64,000 bases of DNA from Ichthyophis bannanicus (taxonomy: Eukaryota; Chordata; Amphibia; Gymnophiona; Ichthyophiidae): NCBI GenBank assembly GCA_033557465.1, contig CM066041.1, positions 156,277,532 to 156,341,531 on the forward strand, written 5' to 3'. The notes under the pieces were generated by a model that saw only the letters and a program-made list of their open reading frames with translations, did no database searches and was not told the origin of the DNA. Of this stretch, positions 1 through 10,029 are shown piece by piece. A program made the translations under genes and the position numbers. Positions within the stretch are counted from its first letter, which is position 1, and each line of letters starts with the position of its first letter.

Positions 1-834
1 GGATGTTTGCTCCCTGTCCCAGCAGAGTGACCGCAGACCTGCTGACCCTGGTGTTGAATTTGTCAGGCTGATGTGTTCCAATTCCATGTCAGCTGTACCA
101 TGCAGCACCCCCAAAACGATGATCTAGGCAATGATATTCAGTTCCCATCTCCTATTGGCCTCCTATTGTTCCAATGTGTTCAGCCTGCTCCTGCCCTTCA
201 CATTTCTTAACACTCTCATCTGAACCATTCGTTCAAACCACACAGTTGGCACACTGGAGCATAGCAATTGCAGCTAGCACCTGGCCAGAGGCTGGCTTTA
301 GCTGTGGTCATGCTAGCAGTGTAGTTGTGTAGATAGTATGTGACTATCATGCCCATAGTAGCCGTGCACCCTGACCTTGGCCCCACTTATTCACATGTTG
401 ATGCAGTAGCACGGGATTTTTAGCTGTGTGTGGCTCAACCATGTACAAAACCCCACACTTCCGGCTAACACACTTTAGGAAACATGCCCCTTATTATGCA
501 TTAATTCAAAGGTTAATACTGTTAATTCAATTTAGCGCACACTAATTTTTTTATGGAGCACTGATGAATGCATATCTCTAACAAAGAGTTCTTGTGATCT
601 AGGTGGAGGAAGTGCATGGGGTCCTGTAGTCTTTTGGGGGCAGTTTCTGCAAATGGTTATTTTTCATTATACCATGACAGTCATGAAACTTATCTAAGCC
701 AGGGTATATGGAGTATGATCTCAGTCTCTCAAATTTACTGCTAATGCTTGGTGTAGTACTTGTATCACACCAAAGACAGCCTAATTCTGGAGTTCGTAAG
801 ACACAAGATGCATTTGGCATGTGGCACTTGCCTT
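1..834. other. Unassigned sequence, no gene seen
   Basis: I see no coding region, terminal repeat or RNA gene that I can name here. The short open frames do not resemble known domains. Around 468-492 there is a short motif (ttaggaaacatgcccc) resembling the end of the small hairpin MITE found intact at 47643-47704, so old MITE debris is possible. Confidence 0.4.
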
Positions 835-2244
835 TAGTGGATTTAGTGGCAGTAACAGAGACATGGTTCACGGACAACCATGACTGGGATGTAACTATCC
901 CAGGCTATACTTTCTTCAAAAAGGACAGGTTAGGAAGAAGGGGAGGAGAAGTGGCACTATATGTAAAATATAATATTAAAGCTATGGAAATACAGGGCTT
1001 AAAAGGAAGCGAGGAGGCCCTGTGGGTTAAATTAAAAAGAGGGAAAGGGGAATCCATTTGCATTTGTGTGATATACAGATCACCCTCACAGAGAGAAGAA
1101 GTGGATGGAGATTTAATAGAAGACATATGCAGCGTTGCCAGGAAAGGGGAAGTACTACTGATAGGGGATTTCAATATGCCAGATGATGTTTGGCACATTC
1201 CTCCTGCAGTATCACCTAGAAGTAAGGAGATCCTGGATTTTCACAGGAAGAACTAATCAGGCAGCTGGTAACAGAACCCACATGTGGAGGGGCCAAACTG
1301 GACTTGGTGCTTACCAATGGTGAAAGTGTTTCTGATGTTATAATGGGAGATCATCTTGCTTCCATTGATCACCAGATGGTGTGGTTCAGTATTCGGACTA
1401 GGACTGATAAAATCCATTCAAAAGCGACTTTAGGAAAACCAATTTTGCCAAGATGTGCCAATACCTCAAGGAGTCATTAGCGGGATGGGAACAGCTGGGG
1501 GATGTAGAAAAACAGTGGGCAAAACTGAAAGGGGATATTTTAAGGGCAACCAACCTCTTTGTCAAAATGATAAATAAAGGTAAAAGGAAAAGGAGACCAC
1601 TATGTTTTTTTTGAAAGAAGTATCTGAAAAGGTGAAGAAAAAGAAATACAAGAGATCACAGAGAGAGGAAGACAGGCATCTATATTTGGAAAATCTTAGG
1701 GATGCTGTCAAGAAAGCAAAGATTCAAAAAGAGGAGGAAATAGCCAATGCAATAAAATGGGGGGATAAGACATTTTTCAGATGTTAGTGAGAGGAGGAAG
1801 GGCAGAAGTAGTATTGTCAGACTCAAGGGTGAAGGGGAGGAATATGTAGAAGCTGATGAGGATAAAGCGGAATTGCTTAACGAATATTTCTGTTCTGTGT
1901 TCACAAATGAAGAACCAGGAGCAGGACCTCAGAAAACACCCACAAACAGGAACACAAGTGAGGGGCATCTTGAATGATTTTCAGAAGACTATGTTCGTAA
2001 GGAACTAGCTAAACTAAAAGTAGACAAAGCGGTGGGACCAGATGGGATACATCTGAGAATACTGAGGGAACTTGGGGACATTTTAGCAGCTCCACTGACT
2101 AACCTTTTCAATGCCTCGTTGGAGTCGGGAGTGGTGCCAGAGGACAGGGGAGAGGCACATGTGGTCCCGTTACAAAAAAGCGGAAGTAAGGATGTGGTTG
2201 AAAACTACAGGCCGGTTAGTTTAACCTCTGTGGTGAGTAAATTA
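835..2244 (+). mobile_element. CR1-clade LINE, 5' part (endonuclease and start of RT), degenerate
   Basis: This is the first half of a CR1-type non-LTR retrotransposon. In frame from about 845 there is an apurinic endonuclease domain: VAVTETWFTD, then RRGGEVALYVK, a YRSPS block and LIGDFNMPDD near 1160-1190. Stops and frameshifts follow. A lysine-rich linker lies at 1602-1787. The reverse transcriptase begins near 2025 with VGPDGIHLRILRELG and NYRPVSLTSVVSKL, where the LINE is cut by the DNA transposon at 2245. It resumes at 5083. ORF1 is not present upstream, so the copy is 5' truncated. Dead copy; the family assignment is firm, the exact left edge is not. Confidence 0.85.
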
Positions 2245-5082
2245 CACAGGTACACTACCAAAAAACTGCCTCCAGTTTTGCAACTGATTCCTATAGATTT
2301 TGGGGTGCTGAATCCAGGAAAAATAGCCAAAATGTTCCATCACGTCACGTTTTCTTGCAAAATTAGATTTCTTACCCATATAAGGAATGTTCACATAATT
2401 TCTTTTTAGCCGACTGCAGTTTATTTTCTTGGCCCAAAATAGAGGTTGTAATGGTTAACTAACTAGAAACACTCCCTCATGATATTTTAGAGTGTTTTGT
2501 ATTCATTTTATACATTAACAGGACAATTGGGAGGCGGGGGGCTAAATCTAGTACTCGCGCTGGCGCATGTTCTTTCCTGTTCGCCTCGCCTCGTTCGCTC
2601 GCTCAAACACGGTGGTTGCGACATGAACGTTCCTGTCAAATTTCAGTTTCTTGCAAGTTCATTATTACCTTTTGTTTGCTCAGTCGTAATCCAGCTTTAT
2701 TCCGAAGTGGTTCACTACAGTTGTAGTTTGCAGTGCTGTGTATTTGTGTTGGCTCACAGAGCCAGAGGTTGCGTCAACTCTCCGGAAGTTTTTGTTTTAT
2801 TTGTGGGGAATATACCGTGAAAAAGCGGCAGAGGAACATTTCTGCATTTACTAAAAAAGTATATTTCGCCTATTTCGGTTTGAAGTTAGGCGATCAAGAC
2901 AAACCGTGGGCTCCTCACAAAGTGTGCAAGACATGTGAGGAAGATCTACGCTTATGGATGAAAGGTAAAAAACAAGCATTTCGTTTCGGAATACCTATGA
3001 TGTGGCGTGAACAAAGAGACCACAGCAGTGACTGCTATTTTTGCTCTTGCATTGTGAAGGGATACAACTTAAAAAATAAGAACGTAATAAGTTACCCCAA
3101 CCTTCCCTCAGCAATTAGGCCTATGCCTCATAGCAACAAAGTACCTGTGCCTGAACCACCAAAATCTTTGGATCATATTTGTGTGGACGGTTCTGATCAT
3201 GATGAGACTCATCAGAAGGCTTTTCCCGATGAGTCCAGTACTTCCGAGTTTGAAACTGAACCAGATCCGAAACATGAACTTTTCTCTCAAGCTGAATTGA
3301 ATGATTTAGTCCGGGATTTAGGACTCCCAAAAGATGCTGCCCAACTGCTAGGTTCTCGGCTTAAACAGAAAAATCTATTGTCACCAGGAACAACTTTTTA
3401 TTGGTACCGCAACCGCGAGACACAATTTTTGAAGTATTTCAGCAAAGAGGAAGATTTGGTATTTTGCAACGATATATACGGAGTGATGGAAAAGTTTAAA
3501 CTCAAGTATGATCCTGCTGAATGGCGGCTGTTCATTGATTCGTCAAAAGACAGCATAAAAGGTGTTCTTCTTCATAATGGCAACACATTCGCTTCAGTTC
3601 CTATTGCTCACTCTGTTATTCTCCAAGAAAAATACGAGAATTTGGCCCTGATTCTTCAGAAGATTCGTTATGATGAGCATAAGTGGATGATTTGTGGAGA
3701 CTTTAAAATTCTATCCATGCTATTAGGGCAGCAATCCGGTTTCACCAAATATCCCTGCTTCCTTTGCTTGTGGGATAGCCGGGCCCGCGACCTACACTGG
3801 GGGAAAAAAGACTGGCCAATTCGGGGGAGTATTTGAGACCCGGTGAGAAAAATGTTCTTCATGAGAGCTTGGTACCTCGTGATAAAATTCTATTACCACC
3901 TCTCCACATTAAGTTGGGTCTCATTAAGCAATTCATCAAGTCCCTTCCAAAAGATGGCGAGTGCTTTCGGTACCTTTGCTCAAAGTTCCCCCGACTTTCT
4001 GAAGCAAAGCTAAAGGAAGGAGTATTTGTTGGCCCTGATATAAGGAAACTCATTTCAGATGGAGCATTCGCTGAAACGATGTCTGAGAAGGAAAAAGATG
4101 CCTGGGATTCCTTCAAGGATGTTGTTCTCAAATTCTTGGGGAACAGGCGGGATGAGAACTATAAGGATATTGTTGCCAGGATGCTCAATGCCTTCAAAGA
4201 ACAAGGCTGTAACATGAGCCTGAAAGTCCATTTCTTGCACTCCCATGTGAACTACTTTCCCGAAAACTTGGGGGCGTACAGTGAAGAACAAGATGAAAGG
4301 TTTCACCAGGACATCAAGGACGCAGAGAGAAGGTACCAAGGAAGATGGAACACCACTATGATGGCTGATTTCTGCTGGTTGCTGCTGCGGGAAACCCCAG
4401 ATGAAAAATACGCCAAGCAGCGCACCAAGAGAAGCATTCGGGGGAAGAAGAAATGGGCCCACCAGGAGATTGATTGACCCAAGAATGACTTTAAAATCTA
4501 AACTGTGTTGACAAATATCGTGTTTTTACTAAACTTTGAAATAAAAATTTGCTAGTTATTACCACAGTGTCGGATCTCATTTATTAGAATTTTATTTTCA
4601 CACCATCGGGTATTTGTCTTCATGTATTGCAATGGTGCGGTTTGCGTTTTCTATTCTTACATACATACCTGTACAACATTTTTTGCACATTTCTTTGCTT
4701 TGCTTTGTGTCTAACCTCGCTCTTATATGCTCAATGTTTGTGCACATGTATGTGGCTGTTTTAAGTGCAGACAATTTTGCTACCATCACAGTGTGTTTTG
4801 TTGACATTACTCTATTCTTATGTGCTGCCTTGTTACAATTTTCTTTATTCTTATTTGAATAACTACTAAACAATTAGTATAAAGAATTCATCCAAGAAAC
4901 TTTTATCTCGATCGCACTCAATCTGAAACGTTCACCTCAAACTGCTAACCCAATGTAGCAAAAAATCTGTACGTGATGGAGCAAATTGGTTACCAGATTT
5001 GGATTCAGCGCACCAAAAAACGTAAAAATCAATCGAAAACATTAGAGGCAGTCTAAAAAAAACTTTTTTTAGTGTACCTGTG
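2245..5082 (+). mobile_element. CMC-type (Chapaev3-like) DNA transposon, nearly complete
   Basis: This is a 2838-bp cut-and-paste transposon inserted into the CR1 reverse transcriptase. Both ends carry a perfect 13-bp terminal inverted repeat, CACAGGTACACTA, and the similarity continues inward imperfectly (ACTGCCTC occurs in both ends). The flanking 3-bp duplication is TTA (2242-2244 and 5083-5085), and removing the element rejoins the LINE frame as SKL-LEALLKE, which confirms the boundaries. CAC termini and a 3-bp duplication fit the CMC group (CACTA, Mirage, Chapaev). The encoded transposase carries the D-D-(C2C)-(HxxxH)-E layout known for that group. About 600 bp of non-coding AT-rich sequence follows the transposase. 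Confidence 0.8.
2733..4477 (+). pseudogene. DDE transposase of the CMC transposon, one frameshift
   Basis: Two overlapping frames, 2733-3836 and 3833-4477, together make one transposase of about 580 residues. Numbering from 2733, an N-terminal Cys-rich zinc-binding segment has CFICGEY near residues 21-27 and CKTC near 67-70, followed by DCYFCSC. A linker rich in acidic residues follows. The catalytic core shows D269 (LFIDSS), D323 (ICGDFK), C342 and C345 (PCFLC), then in the second frame HFLHSH and an acidic SEEQDERFHQD block carrying the likely third catalytic residue. The frame is lost once, near 3825-3832, where a one-base change exposes a TGA. No convincing ATG precedes the zinc segment, so a spliced upstream exon is possible. 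Everything else is open, which suggests a fairly young copy. Superfamily assignment rests on termini plus motif layout, not on a database match. Confidence 0.75.
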
Positions 5083-5958
5083 TTATTGGAAGCGCTTCTG
5101 AAAGAGAAAATAGTGAGGTTTCTGGAGTCCAATGGATTACCGGATCTGAGGCAGCATGGATTCACCAGAGGCAGGTCTTGTTAGCCAACGCCAGAAGGAT
5201 GCTGTGCTGCATACAGAGAGATATAACCAGTAGAAAGGAGGTATTAATGCCCCTGTACGAGTAGTTGGTGAGCCCTCACTTGGAGTATTATGTTCATATC
5301 CCAGCATATCTCACAAAGGATATAAAAAGACTTGAAATGGTTCAGAGGAAGGTGACCAAAATGATTTGGAGCCTGCGCCAGAAGATGTATGAGTATTTAA
5401 AGGTCTATATCGTATCTCCCCCTCCCGTCTCTCCTCTAGGGTATATGTATTTACTTCTTCCCTAGAGGAGAGGAGAGACAGGGGAGATATGCTATAGACC
5501 TTTAAATACTTAAAGGATATTAATTAACAAACAAACATTTTTCGAAGAAGGGGAAGCTATAAAACTAGAGCGCATAAATTAAAGTCACAAGGAGGTAAAC
5601 TTAAAAGCAATGTCAGGGAATACTTTTCACTGAAAGGGTGGTGGTTGCTTGAAATGCCCTCCTGATGGAGGTGGTAGGGGAAAATATACTGACAGGATTC
5701 AAAATGTCATGGGACAGACACAGTGAATCCCTTTTTAGCAAGAGGATGAAATCAAAAGAAATTTAAGTATCTTTTATACTTCAACAAAAAGAGGGGGTGA
5801 CTTGCATGGAGCGGTGAGTACCACCCTAAGCAAAGGCATAGAGGGAGGTGACCTGCACAGAGCGGCAGTTACAACTACTCTAGCCACCTTACTGGGCAGA
5901 CTAGATGGACCATACTGGTCTTTATCTGCCGTCATATACTTTGTTGCTGTGTTATCAA
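5083..5958 (+). mobile_element. CR1-clade LINE, 3' part, internally deleted
   Basis: This continues the LINE interrupted at 2244. Reading resumes with LEALLKEKIVRFLES and QHGFTRGRSC up to about 5178, then jumps to the C-terminal region (LANARRMLCCIQRD, VSPHLEYYVHI, MVQRKVTKMIW), so the central RT motifs including the catalytic YADD-type block are missing. An inverted repeat interrupts the C-terminus at 5388-5516. The end of the ORF (YFSLKG.. to ..SESLF) is recognisable to about 5745, and the typical CR1 3' tail (gggcagactagatggacca, then tatactttgttgctgtg) ends near 5958. Confidence 0.8.
5388..5516. repeat. Short inverted repeat within the CR1 3' coding part
   Basis: The sequence at 5391-5450 (tatttaaaggtctatat, then tctctcctctaggg) recurs as its reverse complement at 5463-5510 (ccctagaggagaggagaga, then tatagacctttaaata). 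It is made of CR1 coding sequence, so a piece of the LINE has been copied back in inverted orientation next to itself, with a short spacer. Arms are imperfect. Confidence 0.75.
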
Positions 5959-5974
5959 GGTGTACTTGGAAATT

Positions 5975-6800
5975 CCTTTTAAGCAAGCCTGTGGCACCCA
6001 ACACAATGAGAAATATCTTTGTATCTTTTTGTCACATTTTCTTGGTACTTGAAGATCTTCTCCCTCTCTAAGCGATTCACAGAATAGTTGCTTTGCACTA
6101 ACATCTTTATAATCGATGTCGTTCTGGTGTTCTTCTTCTTTACCACTATAGCCAACTGTCTTACATCCAGCTTTTTATCGATCGGAATGAGAATAGCCCA
6201 GGTGATCATAACCTCTTCGTTCTCCAAAATTCTCTTAGAGTCACGATCCCAGTGTGCTGCTTTTCTGTGTAGGCCCAGATTTAGGCATAGGCAAGTGCCT
6301 AGGGCACAGAATTTTGAAGGCATTAAATACCTGTGCTAAACAGGAGCCTGTTGCCACTGTACTCTATGGTCTCTTTGGGGAGAAACCTGCCCTCCTCACT
6401 GTTATGAAGTCCTGCCTATGGGCACCAACATCTTAAATGGGGCCCTGTTTCAAGGACAGTGATGTTGTAGTGTTTACAGGGCTTCCAGTGGATGAGAAGT
6501 ACTACTTTCTGTATAGAAATTTTCTGCCATCAACTCAGCTAGCTATGAAGTGAGTCACTGTTTCGAGCTCTTTCCTACAGAATCTACATATGTCTGTTTT
6601 GACAGTTTTTTCAGTACTCACTCTAAACATCTTGTCCATAATCCTGTAGCCGCCTCATATCTACTGTATCTATGCAATTTTGATTTTAGAGGGATTATCA
6701 ACAGAGGAGGAGGGAAAAGCAAGAAAGAGGCCCTCGCTTTTACTTTCCTATCTAATCATAGAGATCCTCTTTTAGGTTACTTATTTTATTATTGCATTCC
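5975..6800 (-). mobile_element. Retroelement ORF C-terminus, degenerate
   Basis: Read on the minus strand, the segment starts near 6730 with a Cys-containing motif (DICRFCRKELETV, near 6590) and ends with a basic domain at 6270-5975 (AAHWDRDSKRILENEE, then IDKKLDVRQ, NTRTT, SDYSVNRLEREKI, KYQENVT). The order of a CxxC zinc motif followed by a W-D-x-x-I / R-x-x-I-V / P-x-D / E-K-x-x-K-Y block is one I associate with the C-terminal part of some LINE-type reverse transcriptase proteins. No RT core remains. A foreign piece appears to separate the two parts at about 6270-6440. Clade unresolved. Confidence 0.5.
6266..6440. mobile_element. Possible hAT-type MITE fragment
   Basis: The text aggcccagatttaggcatag followed by gcaagtgcctagggcac resembles the opening of hAT-type MITEs of this window (compare cagggccggatttacc at 44930 and the gcaagcag..agggcac pattern at 24200). 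It interrupts the minus-strand retroelement. No matching right terminus or target duplication was found, so this is a weak call. Confidence 0.3.
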
Positions 6801-8096
6801 TATTTGACATCCATAAAAGGTAGATAAGCAAATGAAAGAAACAGTGGGAAAGGATAAGGCAGCAGACAAAAGGAAGATGGAGATCAAGTGTTTGCCACCA
6901 GCAGTGGTGGCTCTGATCTATCTCCTCGCAATATTTGTCTCAGCATCGTTTAGAAGAAAATATCACAAAGGCCTTTTTTTTTCCTTTGTAGGGATTATTA
7001 TCCAATAAAATGTTATTTCAGTAAGCATCTCTTCTTATGTTTCTTTTGAGGGGAATGTCTGAATAGGTTAGTTTTGCACATGTGGAGGATAATTTTATTA
7101 AGTCATGACTAGTTAACATGTGCCAGTAGCAGCTATCTTATTAAGTTTGGTATTCACATACTTGACTTTATAAAATAGGGGAATAAGTAGTGGGATATGA
7201 GTGGTAAATCTAGGCACAATCACTTACATCAACCTCAAGGCTGGTGTAAATGTCCAAACTAGATTTCTCAGGAACAAGAGTAAATTATAGTATTTTTACA
7301 ATTTACACATATGAATTTGCCCTCTGCCCATGCTTCTCCCATGTGCATGCCCACACTGAAGGCGTATGCCACTGACCTCACACATGTATTTATTGTAGGG
7401 CTCAATAAAGCCCAGGTGCCAGATCACCATGGTGACCAGAAATTTGCACCTGGGATTTGCTCTACTCCCCCACTCTATTTTTTTTTTATATACCATCATG
7501 GGCAGAAGACCCCTCCTGTTCTGCTTGCAGGGATCTGATTTGCAGGGATCTGATTTGATTTCCCATGGGCAGAACAGGAGGGATCTTTGCTGCAATTGGG
7601 GCTTAGATGCAGCAGATAGATCACGGGGGATTGGATGTAAACTTTGCTTGTATGCAGATGATCTATTTTTGACCAGTAAAACAAAACGCCAAAAAATGGG
7701 TCAAAAAGTCTATAGATAGAATAACAGCTGATTGAAACTCAGCAAATTAAGTTGAGTATGCTATGAGTAATATGCTTAAGTTTAAAAAGAAAGGAGCACT
7801 TTTCTCTTCGGCAAGTTTGATGTTTTGTCAATTGGGGGCGATGATGACCGTTTGTAAGTGGCATGCAGTAGTTTGCTGCAGTCAGTCTGTGGAATGAGCC
7901 CAATTGTTGAATAGAAGAATTCCACATTTTATAAAGACATATTGAGTGGGTTTAAATCAGTTGATGGACTAGAAAAAGGGACTGCTGTTTCTGGAGAGAG
8001 ATCTGCAATTGTGAGTATATACTTCTGGGAATTTTCTGAAAGGAATTCTTTCTATTAAAGTTAATTAATCTGTGAAACCAATGTTTTTTGTTAAAT
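6801..8096. other. Unassigned sequence with small repeat patches
   Basis: No gene is visible. Between 7498 and 7590 the motif catgggcagaa occurs twice around a tandem 15-bp duplication (tgcagggatctgatt, 7526-7555). At 7630-7700 a short frame, CLYADDLFLTSK, looks like the catalytic block of an L1/Tx1-type reverse transcriptase and is listed separately. The remainder is AT-rich and I recognise nothing in it. Confidence 0.4.
7630..7700 (+). mobile_element. L1/Tx1-like LINE reverse transcriptase scrap
   Basis: A short plus-strand frame reads GCKLCLYADDLFLTS. The YADD block followed by hydrophobic residues and polar turn residues matches the catalytic motif C of L1/Tx1 LINE reverse transcriptases. 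Only about 25 codons are recognisable and both flanks are decayed. Confidence 0.45.
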
Positions 8097-8355
8097 CAGT
8101 CAGGGTCTAGTAGCAGCAGTTTAAGTTTAAATTTAAAACACAGAAGAGAACTTCTGGTTACATTCCAAACCCAGCAGAGAGTTTGTAGTTTAAATTTAAT
8201 AGTCACTCAGGGCCTAGTATCAACAAAGTACTTTTAGTTTAAATTTAAAACACAGAAGAGAGCTTTCTGCTTAAATTTAGAACCCAGCAGAGAGCTTGTA
8301 GTTTAAATTTCATAATAAGTCAGAGCCTAGCAGCAGCAAAGAGTTGTAATTTAAA
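8097..8355 (+). repeat. Tandem repeats in the CR1 5' untranslated region
   Basis: Two and a half copies of a unit of about 105-112 bp lie at about 8098-8200, 8201-8311 and 8312-8355. Each has cagggtctagtagcag-like text, then agtttaaatttaaaacacag, then cagcagagag and tagtttaaattt. They sit upstream of CR1 ORF1 in the same orientation. Tandem 5' repeats are common in LINE promoter regions, so a promoter role is plausible but inferred. Confidence 0.7.
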
Positions 8356-8898
8356 TAAAATCAGAATATAACTTAGCATAAAAGGCAAAACAGGGTCAGT
8401 ACTCTGTGAGCAACAAATAAAGTCTTCTAGAGACCTTTACAAAGAGGCCTTCTACCTAGGGGGCAAGAGACCTGTGAAACGTTTTCAATAGGTGTTAACA
8501 CCAGGTGGCAGGTCAAAAGGCCATTTTGAAAGACTCCTTCTATCCAAGCAAGGACTGTTAATCACCCAGGAAGTTTGTCACAGCTTACCTCAGAAGCACA
8601 GGACAGGGTACTGTGTAACAGCCCTCTGTTATTTCCCTCCCTCCCTCCCTCCCCAACACCCACCCACCACTGGAATAATCGTAGCTTTATAGGTACTTAC
8701 ACATCTTAAAGGAAAGGAGGTGCTCTCAGGTTAAGCTCGTTATCCAAATCAGTCATACACTAAGGACCTGAGATTAATTAAGCTTCAGGTGAACAAGGTA
8801 TATTAGATGTATTAGGTACAGTTTTATTAGTATAAATATCCATAGTAACCCTTAGTAGGTAAAGAACTTAAAGATCTAAGCACAAACTTAAAACTAAG
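8356..8898 (+). other. CR1 leader between 5' repeats and ORF1
   Basis: This 540-bp non-coding stretch joins the 5' repeats to ORF1. It contains a polypyrimidine microsatellite (tccc repeated near 8635-8655) and otherwise nothing I recognise. Its position indicates the 5' untranslated region of the CR1 copy. Confidence 0.5.
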
Positions 8899-9819
8899 AT
8901 GCAGACAGCAGTCCAGCAGCAAGATGGGGGCTTTCCAGTCTTTTGCATTGAGTGTCACATGTATGATTTTCTCCCAGTTGGTGAGAGGTCTTACATGTGC
9001 ACTAGGTGCAAGGAGCTCTTTGCTCTCAGGAAACGAGTCCGTTCTCTAGAGGCTAGTGTAGCAGACTTGGAAAACATAAGAAAGACAGAGAGGTACATAG
9101 ATGAGACCTACAGGGATGTGGTCCTGAAGTCCCACCTCCAGTCTGGCAGCATCCCTGTTGCCATGGAGGAGAGAGGTCATGTGACAGGAGAGCATCACCC
9201 TGGTGTGGCAGGAAGTGATCCTGTAACTAGGACCTGTCCTCCAGGTGATGTAAAACCCTCTCACACCGAGGATGTTTCTCCAGGGCATTGTGCCCATGAG
9301 GGAAGGGTTAGGACAGCCATTACAGTTGGTGATTCGATCATTAGGCATGTAGATAGCTGGGTGGCTGGTGGACGTGAGGATCGCCTGGTAACATGCCTAC
9401 CTGCTGCGAAGGTAGCGGACCTCACGTGCCACCTAGATGAGGTCTTAGATAGTGCTGGGGAGGAGTCTGCTGTCTTGCTACATGTCAGTACCAATGACAT
9501 AGGAAAATGTGGTAGGGAGGTTCTGGAGGCTAAATTTAGGCTTTTAGGTAGGACGTTAAAATCCAGAACTTCCAGGGTAGCGTTCTCCGAAATGCTTCCC
9601 GTTCCATGCGCAGGACCCAAAAGGCAGGCAGAGCTCCAGAGTCTCAATGCGTGGATGAGACAATGGTGCAGAGATGAGGGATTTGGATTTGTTAGGAACT
9701 GGGGAACATTCTGGGGAAAGGAGGGGCTCTTCCAAAGGGATGGGCTTCACCTTAACCGGGATGGAACCAGGCTGCTGGCATTAACCTTTAAAAAGAAGAT
9801 AGAGCAGCTTTTAAACTAG
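8899..9819 (+). CDS. CR1 LINE ORF1 protein with zinc-binding, coiled-coil and SGNH-esterase domains
   Basis: This intact 306-codon frame is ORF1 of a CR1 LINE. Residues about 15-45 hold paired cysteines (FCIEC, then MCTRC) that look like a zinc-binding domain. Residues 45-75 are heptad-like (RSLEASVADLENI), fitting a short coiled coil. Residues about 140-300 form an SGNH/GDSL-type esterase: VGDSIIRH carries the nucleophile-type Ser, STND stands where the Asn block is expected, and DGLHLNRDGT supplies the Asp-His pair. Esterase domains are known in CR1 ORF1 proteins, where they are thought to act on lipids or acyl groups. The start ATG at 8899 is the first in the frame after upstream stops. 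The downstream ORF2 is broken, so this is an intact ORF1 in a dead element. Confidence 0.85.
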   Translation: MQTAVQQQDGGFPVFCIECHMYDFLPVGERSYMCTRCKELFALRKRVRSLEASVADLENIRKTERYIDETYRDVVLKSHLQSGSIPVAMEERGHVTGEHHPGVAGSDPVTRTCPPGDVKPSHTEDVSPGHCAHEGRVRTAITVGDSIIRHVDSWVAGGREDRLVTCLPAAKVADLTCHLDEVLDSAGEESAVLLHVSTNDIGKCGREVLEAKFRLLGRTLKSRTSRVAFSEMLPVPCAGPKRQAELQSLNAWMRQWCRDEGFGFVRNWGTFWGKEGLFQRDGLHLNRDGTRLLALTFKKKIEQLLN

Positions 9820-10029
9820 ATAATAGGGGAAAGCCGACAGTCGCCCAAGATCGGATGGTTCAGAAGAATGTATCCTTGAAAGATACTACCAAAAGCAGAG
9901 AGGTTCCAAAAAAGAGTAAAGTAGCCCAAATGCCCTCGAGTATGGAGCAGACAGAGCTTAAAGATCCCAAATTACCCATGTCTACCAATAGCCAGATTCA
10001 TATGAATAAAATACAGTCTCTAAAATGCT

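Noticed and set aside
4598..4873. Overlapping frames of 82-91 codons near 4600-4870
   Set aside because: They lie in the 3' non-coding part of the CMC transposon and lack domain similarity.
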